Positions 1-5,773 of a stretch of 5,773 nucleotides of DNA are shown piece by piece. Numbering within the stretch: position 1 is the first letter of the stretch; every line of letters starts with the position of its first letter. Under the pieces are notes generated by a model. The model did no database searches, was not told the origin of the DNA, and saw only the letters and a list, made by a program, of their open reading frames with translations. The stretch is from Lachnospiraceae bacterium. GTDB lineage: Bacteria > Bacillota > Clostridia > Lachnospirales > Lachnospiraceae. The translations under genes and the position numbers were made by a program. The DNA lies in contig DNLO01000132.1 of the NCBI GenBank assembly GCA_003488445.1, positions 220 through 5,992 on the forward strand, in the 5' to 3' direction.

Positions 1-954
1 ATCATCACTTCTCTTTCCGATGACGAGGAGGATGACGACGCTGCGGAGGAGACAGCAAAGGCAAATACCTTCTCGGCACACCTGCAGTTCCTTGAGGAGT
101 TCTACAAGCAGATACTGCCGGGGCTCACTCCGGAGGCCATGGAGTTTCTGAACAGCCTCACGACCAATATGTATACGAGCCGGGGTATAGATCAGGATAC
201 GGATTTCTCGAAGCTCTCACCTTCCGACTATCCGACCTTCAACGATCTGTATGATGATATACTGGAGACCTTCCAGACAGGGTTCTCGGACAACGAATAT
301 ACAAAGGGCATACTGAGGACACTGATGGCATCCGTATCCAAGTTCTCGGAAGGAGGACGCGACTCGGCTCTGTGGAACGGTGAAGCCACCATCACTACGG
401 ATGAGAATTTCGTGGTGTTTGACTTCCAGTCACTGCTTGCCAACAAGAACGGGACCATCGCGAATGCACAGATGCTCCTTGTGCTGAAGTGGCTCGATAA
501 CGAGATAATCAAGAACCGTGAGTACAACATGATGTATCATGCAGACCGCAAGATCGTCATAGTGATAGATGAGGCCCACGTGTTCATAGACGATAAATAT
601 CCGATAGCTCTTGACTTCATGTTCCAGCTGGCCAAGCGTATCAGGAAGTACAACGGTATGCAGATCGTCATCACGCAGAACATCAAGGATTTCGTGGGCA
701 CGGAGGAGCTCGCAAGAAAGTCCACAGCCATAATAAATGCCAGCCAGTACAGCTTCATATTCCCGCTGTCGCCGAACGATATGACGGATCTGATAAAGCT
801 GTATGAGAATGCCGGAGCGATTAACGAGAGCGAGCAGGACGATATAGTAAATAACGGAAGAGGACGTGCATTCGTCATCACCTCACCGGGAGAGAGGACC
901 AATGTGGATATAGTCGCAGGGACAGGCATAGAGGAGCTTTTCACTATGTCATAG
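1..954 (+). CDS. VirB4-type conjugation/T4SS ATPase, C-terminal part (5' truncated by window edge)
   Basis: The frame is open from base 1, so the gene starts upstream; 317 codons are visible and the ATG at 139 is internal. VirB4 proteins are membrane-associated ATPases that power assembly and substrate transfer in type IV secretion. Seen here: a Walker B strand IVIVIDEAH at visible residues 185-193 (DEAH codons at 568-579), followed by VITQNIKDF, the conserved Gln-containing motif of the VirB4/FtsK/HerA-like ATPase core, and a family-like C-terminus with NGRGRAFV. The Walker A loop must lie upstream of the window. The segment before the first ATG has a helix resembling the VirB4 region between the Walker motifs (FYKQILPGLTPEAMEFLN). 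It also has a strongly acidic stretch near visible residues 7-17 (DDEEDDDAAEE), probably a surface loop. VirB4 fits better than the coupling protein VirD4 because of the DEAH form of Walker B. The next gene follows after 102 bases. Confidence 0.9.
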   Translation: MITSLSDDEEDDDAAEETAKANTFSAHLQFLEEFYKQILPGLTPEAMEFLNSLTTNMYTSRGIDQDTDFSKLSPSDYPTFNDLYDDILETFQTGFSDNEYTKGILRTLMASVSKFSEGGRDSALWNGEATITTDENFVVFDFQSLLANKNGTIANAQMLLVLKWLDNEIIKNREYNMMYHADRKIVIVIDEAHVFIDDKYPIALDFMFQLAKRIRKYNGMQIVITQNIKDFVGTEELARKSTAIINASQYSFIFPLSPNDMTDLIKLYENAGAINESEQDDIVNNGRGRAFVITSPGERTNVDIVAGTGIEELFTMS

Positions 955-983
955 GGACCGTGTGACACTACAGACATCAGGTG

Positions 984-997
984 CCGGCAAGGGCCGG
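984..997 (+). other. Small GC-rich hairpin between the VirB4-type and solute-binding genes
   Basis: CCGGC (984-988) and GCCGG (993-997) can pair around an AAGG loop. The following bases are AATATAAA, not a T run, so a rho-independent terminator is not supported. A TATAAA hexamer (1000-1005) follows, but no matching -35 box is seen. The rest of the 102-base gap (955-1056) holds only the GGGAG ribosome binding site at 1046-1050. Confidence 0.25.
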
Positions 998-1056
998 AAT
1001 ATAAAGCCGGATACCGCGGCAGTACGGGTAAGGAATTAAAGGACAGGGAGACATCG

Positions 1057-1806
1057 ATGAGAGTAAAGAAGACAGGCATGATACTGGGTATGATCATTTC
1101 AGCCGCATTGCTTGCTGCATGCGGCAAAGGGAGCGGCAAGACCGAGGCTACGGCTGATCCCGGGATACTCAGGGTAGGCATAGTGAACGGAGAGGACAGG
1201 TTCGCGAGCAATGTGGCGGGAGCTCCCGTGGGAATAGAGGCAGATATAGCGAAGCTTGTGGCAGACGGCGGAGGCTACTCCATACAGTTCGGCATGGTGA
1301 ACGATACGGACGCACTGCTGACAGGGCTGATGAACGGAGAGTATGATCTGGCATTCGGCCGTATACCGCAGACAGATCCGAGGATCAGCACCCTCACTTC
1401 ATCTGCTGTCTATGGCAAGGGAGGTCTCTTCTTAGTGACTCCGAAGTACAACTATATGGACTGCATCAGCATCATGCAGGCCGGCACACTCGGCATATCA
1501 CCGCTGACGGATCCGATAAAGGATGATGTCGAAGGTATAGATGCCATAGTAAAGGTGGCATATCCTTCTCTTGACCAGATGGGCAAGGATATAGCCTCAG
1601 GCACGATACTTGCCGGGCTTGCGGACGAGAGAGAGGCTATGGGACTCATAGGAGATACGCTGCAGGCGCAGGAGGTCCTCAGTTCGCCGAAGGAAGAGTA
1701 CGTGGCAGTGATGCCTCAGGGCTCACCGCTGAAGTCGACAGTGAACGAGGCGATAAAGCAGTATAAGCTGAACAAGATACAACAGACCGGAGAAGGCGGA
1801 TCATAA
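1057..1806 (+). CDS. Solute-binding lipoprotein, amino-acid ABC receptor type (SBP_bac_3-like)
   Basis: The 249-residue protein has a lipoprotein signal peptide: basic MRVKK, a hydrophobic core, then lipobox LAAC with the lipidated Cys at 22. The mature part reads as a type-2 periplasmic-binding fold: LRVGIV at 38-43 opens the first lobe, then GIEADIAKLVA at 59-69, LMNGEYDLAFG at 91-101, and TDPR with Arg109, where amino-acid receptors of this family usually have the carboxylate-binding Arg. Asp190 in AGLADE sits where the amino-group-binding Asp is expected. It would be tethered to the outer face of the membrane and bind a small solute, perhaps an amino acid; the ligand is not readable. The start is supported by GGGAG at 1046-1050. 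It is a normal family length, but no permease or ABC ATPase is adjacent, so it may be a sensor or adapter rather than a transporter part. Family assignment is fairly secure; role is inference. Confidence 0.82.
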   Translation: MRVKKTGMILGMIISAALLAACGKGSGKTEATADPGILRVGIVNGEDRFASNVAGAPVGIEADIAKLVADGGGYSIQFGMVNDTDALLTGLMNGEYDLAFGRIPQTDPRISTLTSSAVYGKGGLFLVTPKYNYMDCISIMQAGTLGISPLTDPIKDDVEGIDAIVKVAYPSLDQMGKDIASGTILAGLADEREAMGLIGDTLQAQEVLSSPKEEYVAVMPQGSPLKSTVNEAIKQYKLNKIQQTGEGGS

Positions 1807-1832
1807 CTGGTGATAAAGGAGGAAGGAAAAAG

Positions 1833-2114
1833 ATGGAAGACAGGGTCGAATACAGACTGTGCGAAAGAGTGGATGCGAATAATGCAGCCGCTGTACAGAA
1901 GGAGATGGAAGAACTGTCGGGAGACGGATCCGGACATTTCGTGATAGACTTTGCAGACAACAGGTATATCAGCTCTGCGGGACTTAGGGCGGTGCTTTTC
2001 ATCCAGAAGAAGATGACCAGGGGCGGCGGCAGAGAGACTCTCGTCAATGTCTCTGAGGCCGTGAAGGAGATCTTCGATGTGACGGGATATACGAAGTTTC
2101 TGACCATCGAATGA
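1833..2114 (+). CDS. STAS-domain protein, anti-sigma factor antagonist-like
   Basis: This 93-residue protein is a single STAS domain, the fold of SpoIIAA and RsbV, cytoplasmic switches that bind an anti-sigma kinase and free a sigma factor when unphosphorylated. The diagnostic core is VIDFADNRYISSAGLRAVL at residues 37-55: a beta strand, the conserved Asp39, then the phospho-loop. Aligned by eye with the DSSGLG loop of SpoIIAA, Ser48 is the likely phosphoacceptor and Ala49 replaces the second Ser. The C-terminal half (VNVSEAVKEIFDVTGYTKFL) matches the family's final helix region. A very good ribosome binding site, AAAGGAGG at 1815-1822, precedes the ATG, and only 26 bases separate it from the solute-binding gene, so the two are probably co-transcribed. 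No partner kinase (SpoIIAB/RsbW type) or sigma factor is in the window. Other STAS roles, such as control of a phosphatase or diguanylate cyclase, are possible. Confidence 0.85.
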   Translation: MEDRVEYRLCERVDANNAAAVQKEMEELSGDGSGHFVIDFADNRYISSAGLRAVLFIQKKMTRGGGRETLVNVSEAVKEIFDVTGYTKFLTIE

Positions 2115-2172
2115 GGATCAGGCTGATTTCGGTCAGAGGACTGTATATATAGATAACAGACAATAAATACAA

Positions 2173-2195
2173 TGCCGGGGATACCATATCCGGCA
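2173..2195 (+). other. Bulged hairpin upstream of the small charged gene
   Basis: TGCC (2173-2176) pairs with GGCA (2192-2195) and GGATA (2179-2183) with TATCC (2187-2191), leaving a GG bulge and a CCA loop. It is not followed by a T run, so it does not look like a terminator. It ends ten bases before the ribosome binding site of the next gene, so it could affect mRNA stability or initiation. It may also be chance. No clear promoter was found in the 107-base gap (2115-2221), although 2142-2153 is AT-rich (TGTATATATAGA). Confidence 0.3.
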
Positions 2196-2221
2196 ACAGT
2201 ATATGAAGAAGGGACAGTAAA

Positions 2222-2545
2222 TTGGCATACTTTGACAGTCCGAAGAACAAAGCACTGTGGGATAAAGAACTGGAGAGCCTGGATGCGGAAAGAGAGCGCA
2301 GAAAGGCCGAAGGATACAAGCCTCAAAGAAAAGGAGCACAGGCCGGAAGCGGAGCTCGAGGAACGGCTCTTGACGGCAGGGACAATCCCAGGGTGAGACG
2401 GATCACCCTGAAGCAGCTGGAAGAGATAGAAAGACAGGCATCGGGCAGGAAGCCTGACGCGGGAAGCGAGCACCAGAGGGCCAGAAGAGCAGCAGAGCGC
2501 AGGCATGAGGCTGAGAAGACACGGCAGGAAACCGCGACTGTCTGA
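2222..2545 (+). CDS. Small highly charged hypothetical protein (TTG start)
   Basis: I do not assign a function to this 107-residue protein. It starts at TTG, chosen because AAGAAGGGA (about 2205-2213) lies at good spacing and no in-frame ATG or GTG fits better. It opens MAYFDSPKNKALWDKELES, continues with charged, probably helical sequence (LDAERERRKAEGYKP), a Gly/Arg-rich linker, then VRRITLKQLEEIERQ near residues 58-72 and a basic-acidic tail (RARRAAERRHEAEKTRQE). It has no signal peptide or membrane helix, so it is probably cytoplasmic. My impression is that short proteins with a similar opening occur in Firmicute conjugative elements, but I cannot check this. Its stop overlaps the next gene's start in TGATG (2543-2547), so translation of the two is probably coupled. 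The coding call rests on the ribosome binding site, the tight overlap and the lack of a better ORF on either strand. Confidence 0.68.
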   Translation: MAYFDSPKNKALWDKELESLDAERERRKAEGYKPQRKGAQAGSGARGTALDGRDNPRVRRITLKQLEEIERQASGRKPDAGSEHQRARRAAERRHEAEKTRQETATV

Positions 2546-3708
2546 TGAGGAAAAGGATATTCAGGCGAAAACAGCTTGCCGTATTATGTATCGCATTACA
2601 CTGCTCCTCGATCCTCTGCATAGCGGGCCTTGCCGGGGCGACAGCTGCAGAAGAGGCATATGCGGCAGAGCCGGATGAAGAGGATATATCCGGAGCAGAC
2701 GGTGATGACATAGCCGGATCTGATATAGAAGACTATGAGGTGACAAAAGAGGATATAGCAGAGGCCGAGAGGAGCGTCAGTGAGGCCGCAGCTGCGTCAG
2801 ACAGTAAGGAGACGGGATACAGGAGTATCCGCAATCCGAAACTCGAAGTGTCCTACGATCCCGGTACCGGGTATTTTACCTACAGGATGCCAAACGGCGG
2901 GTACTTCATGATGAATGTCCCTCTGGGAGCGATATGTGATGAGGCCGTAGACCTGAAGACAGGCGAAGAGACCTGGATAGACGATCTGCGTGAGGATGGG
3001 ATCCCCATCCTGACGGAGGGCAAAAAGTACGAGAGCATGGAGGAGATGCTCTCTGACATCACCGAAGAGCAGGTGATAGAGGCCACGGCAGACAGTACGG
3101 GAAGCTATGATTTTTGCATAAAGTCCGGCACAGTTGAAAAGACAGGCATCACCTTATGCGTATCCTACGGAGGCTTCAGGATCGCAAGAAGTGATATCCC
3201 GCTTTGGATAAACAGGGTGCAGGCGCCCTACGGATACGAGATAGGGCAGACGGGCAACAGCAGCGGCAGGCTAAGGGTATCGGGCAACTCTGTCGAGCTT
3301 ATGTCAGACGGACGCTATGAGATACACTTCAAGCCGGTGATACAGGGCCTCCCTGAATGGACATCACGCTTTGTCCGCGATACCACGGCACCTGTACTCA
3401 CCTTCACACCGGCGCTGACCGGACAGACCATGGACAGGCCGGTAAGCTTCATCCCTTCCGAGGAGGGGGCAGTGATAAGGGTATACCTCAACAATAAAGA
3501 GGTCACACTTAAGAACATGACAGCCTATGCTGACGGTGATTACAGGGTGGAGATCTCAGATGCGATGGGGAACGGGAATGTATATTTCTTCAGCATAGAT
3601 ACGGAAGAAAGCCCGCCATATACTGTTTATCTGTATATTGTGCTTTTCCTGGTGGCGGCTGCGGCGGCAGTGATAGTGACATCTCACAGAAAGATGCGGA
3701 TAGTATAG
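2545..3708 (+). CDS. Secreted, membrane-anchored surface protein with acidic stalk and Ig-like domain
   Basis: The 387-residue protein has a Sec signal peptide (MRKRIFRRKQ then a hydrophobic core to about residue 34), with possible cleavage after AYA at 38-40. Residues 42-90 are acidic and Ala-rich, with recurring DI units (EEDISG, DDIAGSDIEDYE, KEDIAEAE), suggesting an extended stalk. A first folded region starts near 97 (NPKLEVSYDPGTGYFTYRMP), of a type I associate with Clostridia surface proteins. Residues 281-352 look like a bacterial Ig-like domain, with TAPVLTFTP at its start and DGDYRVEISDAMGNG near its end. Residues 359-379 form a C-terminal membrane helix followed by basic RKMRIV, so most of the protein faces outward. 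There is no LPXTG sorting motif. The start lacks a good ribosome binding site but overlaps the upstream stop, fitting translational coupling. It may be an adhesin or a structural surface part of the transfer apparatus; the specific role is unknown. Confidence 0.85.
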   Translation: MRKRIFRRKQLAVLCIALHCSSILCIAGLAGATAAEEAYAAEPDEEDISGADGDDIAGSDIEDYEVTKEDIAEAERSVSEAAAASDSKETGYRSIRNPKLEVSYDPGTGYFTYRMPNGGYFMMNVPLGAICDEAVDLKTGEETWIDDLREDGIPILTEGKKYESMEEMLSDITEEQVIEATADSTGSYDFCIKSGTVEKTGITLCVSYGGFRIARSDIPLWINRVQAPYGYEIGQTGNSSGRLRVSGNSVELMSDGRYEIHFKPVIQGLPEWTSRFVRDTTAPVLTFTPALTGQTMDRPVSFIPSEEGAVIRVYLNNKEVTLKNMTAYADGDYRVEISDAMGNGNVYFFSIDTEESPPYTVYLYIVLFLVAAAAAVIVTSHRKMRIV

Positions 3709-3725
3709 GAGCAGATAGCGGCAGG

Positions 3726-3785
3726 ACGGTGTGACCGTGGCCGAGTATCTTATAAATATAAAACAAGTCAACAGATCAAGTGATC
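3726..3785 (+). promoter_or_regulatory. Possible promoter/operator region before the pilin-like gene
   Basis: The 95-base gap holds three things: a short hairpin ACGGT-GTG-ACCGT (3726-3738), an AT-rich patch with two TATAAA hexamers (3751-3756 and 3757-3762) that could act as a -10 box, and a dyad GATCA-AG-TGATC (3774-3785) just ahead of the ribosome binding site. No good -35 hexamer is seen at 16-18 bases. The hairpin lacks a T run, so it is not a clear terminator. A separate promoter for an abundant pilin would make sense, but this is weak evidence. Confidence 0.25.
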
Positions 3786-3803
3786 AGAAAAGGAGAAAGA
3801 ACC

Positions 3804-4214
3804 ATGAAGAAGAAAAATCATATGGGAAGACTCAGATACCCGATGGCAATGCTGTCACTGGTGGCGGCTACACTGGCAAATCCCGTGATGGCATTTGCAG
3901 AGGGAGGCGGCGGAAGTGTCGACTTTTCCGGAGCAGCCACTCCTGTGGTGAGCCTTATTAACAGCCTCCTGGGACCCGTCATCAGCGTGGTGGTGGCTGT
4001 AGGTGCGGTATACTGTGTCATACTCGGCGTGAAGCTTGCAAAGGCTGACGAGCCTCAGGAGAGAGAGAAGGCAAAGATGGCACTGAAGAATGCTATCATC
4101 GGATTCTTCCTTATCTTCATCCTGATCGTAGTGATGAGGCTTATGGTACCCACGCTCGTAGACTGGGTCAACAGCAACAGCAACGGCATGGGCGATATCA
4201 CGATATCCCAGTAA
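3804..4214 (+). CDS. VirB2/TrbC-like T4SS pilin-type membrane protein
   Basis: The 136-residue protein has a basic N-terminus, a hydrophobic signal segment and likely signal-peptidase cleavage after AFA at residues 30-32. The mature part has two membrane helices (about 48-76 and 97-117) joined by a charged loop, KLAKADEPQEREKAKMALK. The pattern of helix, A-x-A-type turn, acidic/basic loop with an Ala-Lys pair, then NAIIGFFLIF is typical of Gram-positive VirB2/TrbC-like conjugation pilins, which are short two-helix subunits of the transfer channel or pilus. The ATG at 3804 is preferred over an in-frame GTG at 3780 because AAAAGGAG (3788-3795) is well placed for the ATG and would lie inside the gene otherwise. 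The next gene follows within 6 to 24 bases, so they are likely one operon. Family is inferred from topology and loop pattern, not a match I can verify; a generic small membrane protein is the alternative. Confidence 0.78.
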   Translation: MKKKNHMGRLRYPMAMLSLVAATLANPVMAFAEGGGGSVDFSGAATPVVSLINSLLGPVISVVVAVGAVYCVILGVKLAKADEPQEREKAKMALKNAIIGFFLIFILIVVMRLMVPTLVDWVNSNSNGMGDITISQ

Positions 4215-4238
4215 GAGAATATGAGCAGAGGAGGGGCG

Positions 4239-5773
4239 GTGTCTCAATATCATAAAAGGATGCTGTCCCTTCTGCTTGTGCTGGTCATGGCTCTGCCCCA
4301 CACGGGCTGCGGATCGCTGCTCTCCAAAGCGGATCCGAATGCATACGATCCGAAGGAGACCGTGAGCAAAGCCACTGTCAGCAAAGGCAGAGTCGGGAGA
4401 AAAGAGAAAAAGGTCATCGATTATTCCACGGATAGATTCAGCATCGGTGGAATAAATGCGTTTTATATCCTGCCCGGGCTTGAGAACATTCCTGATGCAA
4501 TGGCGGAGTTCCAGGTCATCGACTACACACCGCGGGGAGAGTTCGTCTATTATTACGTGACTCCCTGCTACATGGATCCGGGAGGACTGGAGGCATATAA
4601 TGACAAAGACGGGAGCAGAGGAACAGTAAAGGACCGGACGAAGGTAGATGTTCCTGAGGGCAGGAGAGAGGACTACGACTATGATGCCGCGGTACTGATG
4701 ACGTACAATCCCGGGACCGGAGAATACAGAGTCCTTTATGCAAAAGCCTTTCAGATAGACAAGCAGATGGAATTCGATCCGGCGACTGAGGGAAGACCCT
4801 ACTACTATCTCTCAAATGAAGGCTCGGATACGGATCCATACAGGACCTTTATCCAGGAGAGGATACTCTGCTGCAAGGTAGCCGGACAGGACGCATACCT
4901 GCTGGTGGAGCAGGGCAGTCTCACCGGGATGGTATTCGATGCCGAGGGTGCTGTATTGAAGACCGTGCCCTTCCGTGCGACTCTGAATAACGAGGCAGGA
5001 GAGAAGAAAAAAGAGCTGATCAAGCTGAGGAAGGAAGCCGAGGACGAGGGAGAACACAAGCTGGACGATGATGAATTCAAGGCACTCGCGGAGGGTGAGG
5101 AGGAGGTACAGGAGGATACCGTAGATCCCAATACCATGAACGTCCTCATCACCGGAGCCGTCATGACGGAAAGATATGAAAGCTATCTGGGTGTCACCTA
5201 CTTCCTGGGTGGAGATCTTTTCAAGGCTGTACCGGCTGTGATCTCGTCCACCTGTATGGTTTACAGGCAGAGCCTGAACGAAGAGGACGGCGGGGTCCCG
5301 TATGTATCCACCAATCTGAATTCGGAAGCTCAGAAAGAGATGTGGATGTCACTCGACGGCAGATTCTTCAAAGACTACAAGGAACTCGAGAGTGCCGACG
5401 GCTACAGCATGGAGAGTATCAAGACCGGCAGATACGGAAAAGCATATAAGGACAACTTCACGCCCTTCATGAACGTAGTGGGAGAGGATGAGACATCATT
5501 TCTTGTGGGAATGCCATATTTTCTGCAGATACCGGGAAAAGTGACGGATCGGGACTATGCCGAAAAACTGTTTGAAGCATATAAATACAGCTACAGCACC
5601 GGTGGAAGCTACAGCTACAATATTCCTATGTTTGTCTGGTGCTGGCTAAACTCCAGGTATGACTCCTATTCTGATGATAATGTAGCAAAAAAAATAAAGT
5701 GGGGGGCCGACAACTATGAACCGGCAAAAAAGCTCGTCTCAGGGCTCAATTCAGAGTATATATTAAAAAATAC
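4239..5773 (+). CDS. Large probable lipoprotein of unknown function (3' truncated by window edge)
   Basis: The frame stays open to the right edge with no stop, giving at least 511 residues. The N-terminus (MSQYHKRM, hydrophobic LSLLLVLVMAL, then PHTGC) looks like a lipoprotein signal, with Cys24 as the lipidation site; His at -3 is atypical, so lipidation is probable rather than certain. The start is uncertain: GTG at 4239 has AGAGGAGG (4227-4234) four bases upstream, while an in-frame ATG at 4221 lies 6 bases after the pilin stop with little ribosome binding signal; it would add six residues. The mature protein is rich in Tyr, Asp and Gly, suggesting an extracellular beta-rich fold. Residues about 252-296 are a very charged, probably helical insert (EKKKELIKLRKEAEDEGE and acidic sequence after it). 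A Tyr/Ser segment (YSYSTGGSYSYN) lies near 5586-5621. I recognise no family. Position after the pilin suggests a surface part of the same apparatus. Confidence 0.85.
   Translation, partial: MSQYHKRMLSLLLVLVMALPHTGCGSLLSKADPNAYDPKETVSKATVSKGRVGRKEKKVIDYSTDRFSIGGINAFYILPGLENIPDAMAEFQVIDYTPRGEFVYYYVTPCYMDPGGLEAYNDKDGSRGTVKDRTKVDVPEGRREDYDYDAAVLMTYNPGTGEYRVLYAKAFQIDKQMEFDPATEGRPYYYLSNEGSDTDPYRTFIQERILCCKVAGQDAYLLVEQGSLTGMVFDAEGAVLKTVPFRATLNNEAGEKKKELIKLRKEAEDEGEHKLDDDEFKALAEGEEEVQEDTVDPNTMNVLITGAVMTERYESYLGVTYFLGGDLFKAVPAVISSTCMVYRQSLNEEDGGVPYVSTNLNSEAQKEMWMSLDGRFFKDYKELESADGYSMESIKTGRYGKAYKDNFTPFMNVVGEDETSFLVGMPYFLQIPGKVTDRDYAEKLFEAYKYSYSTGGSYSYNIPMFVWCWLNSRYDSYSDDNVAKKIKWGADNYEPAKKLVSGLNSEYILKN

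Noticed and set aside
537..1211. Long minus-strand open frame (224 codons) across the VirB4-type gene end
   Set aside because: It is antisense to a clear VirB4 C-terminus, has Ser/Pro-rich composition typical of shadow frames, and no ribosome binding site or domain is seen.
2123..2136. CTGA-TTTCGG-TCAG inverted repeat after the STAS gene as a terminator
   Set aside because: The stem is only four pairs and no T run follows.
2172..2396. Plus-strand open frame starting at ATG 2172
   Set aside because: It has no ribosome binding site and overlaps in another frame the TTG-started gene, which has a good site and a coupled stop. The start also lies inside the hairpin.
1679..2506. Minus-strand open frame of 275 codons
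   Set aside because: It runs antisense through the solute-binding, STAS and small charged genes. Its Ser/Leu-rich translation shows no domain, while the plus-strand STAS gene has a clear motif and ribosome binding site.
955..3735. Near-identical 12-base strings GGACCGTGTGAC (955-966) and GGACGGTGTGAC (3724-3735), both just after stop codons
   Set aside because: Only two copies, one mismatch, and no other shared flanking bases; too little to call a repeat or attachment site.
3780..3803. GTG at 3780 as start of the pilin-like gene
   Set aside because: The strong AAAAGGAG at 3788-3795 would fall inside the coding region; the ATG at 3804 has it at the right spacing and gives a better signal peptide.
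5586..5619. Direct repeat TACAGCTACA (5586-5595 and 5610-5619)
   Set aside because: In-frame and explained by the Tyr/Ser-rich coding segment; two copies only.

Overview
The window is a compact, all plus-strand gene block that looks like part of a Gram-positive conjugation or type IV secretion (T4SS) locus. It probably comes from a Clostridia-type Firmicute, within an integrative conjugative element or large plasmid. The evidence for a Gram-positive host is: strong AGGAGG-type ribosome binding sites, lipoprotein and Sec signal peptides, a surface protein with a C-terminal membrane anchor, and a two-helix pilin-like protein of the kind found in Firmicute conjugation loci. Base composition looks near 50% GC by eye. 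Isoleucine is often ATA and arginine mostly AGA/AGG. Genus cannot be decided from the sequence.

Layout: (1) 1-954, the C-terminal part of a VirB4-type T4SS ATPase, open at the left edge and carrying a Walker B motif. (2) 1057-1806, a lipoprotein of the type-2 solute-binding fold (amino-acid ABC receptor type) with no permease or ATPase gene beside it. (3) 1833-2114, a single STAS domain protein resembling anti-sigma factor antagonists. (4) 2222-2545, a small, very charged protein of unknown function with a TTG start. (5) 2545-3708, overlapping the previous stop codon by one base, a secreted and membrane-anchored protein with an acidic stalk and an Ig-like domain. (6) 3804-4214, a VirB2/TrbC-like pilin-type protein with a signal peptide and two membrane helices. 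(7) 4239 (or 4221) to the right edge, a probable lipoprotein of at least 511 residues that I do not recognise and that has no stop codon in the window.

The two T4SS-type proteins (VirB4 ATPase and pilin) flank a set of envelope and signalling genes. A reasonable inference is that the products form or regulate a cell-surface transfer apparatus: the ATPase at the inner face of the membrane, the pilin in the membrane, and the anchored Ig-like protein and large lipoprotein outside. The solute-binding lipoprotein and the STAS protein are unusual passengers and might form a sensing or regulatory cassette. That link is conjecture. No stretch longer than about 110 bases lacks a gene. I see no tRNA, rRNA, CRISPR array, insertion sequence or convincing rho-independent terminator.
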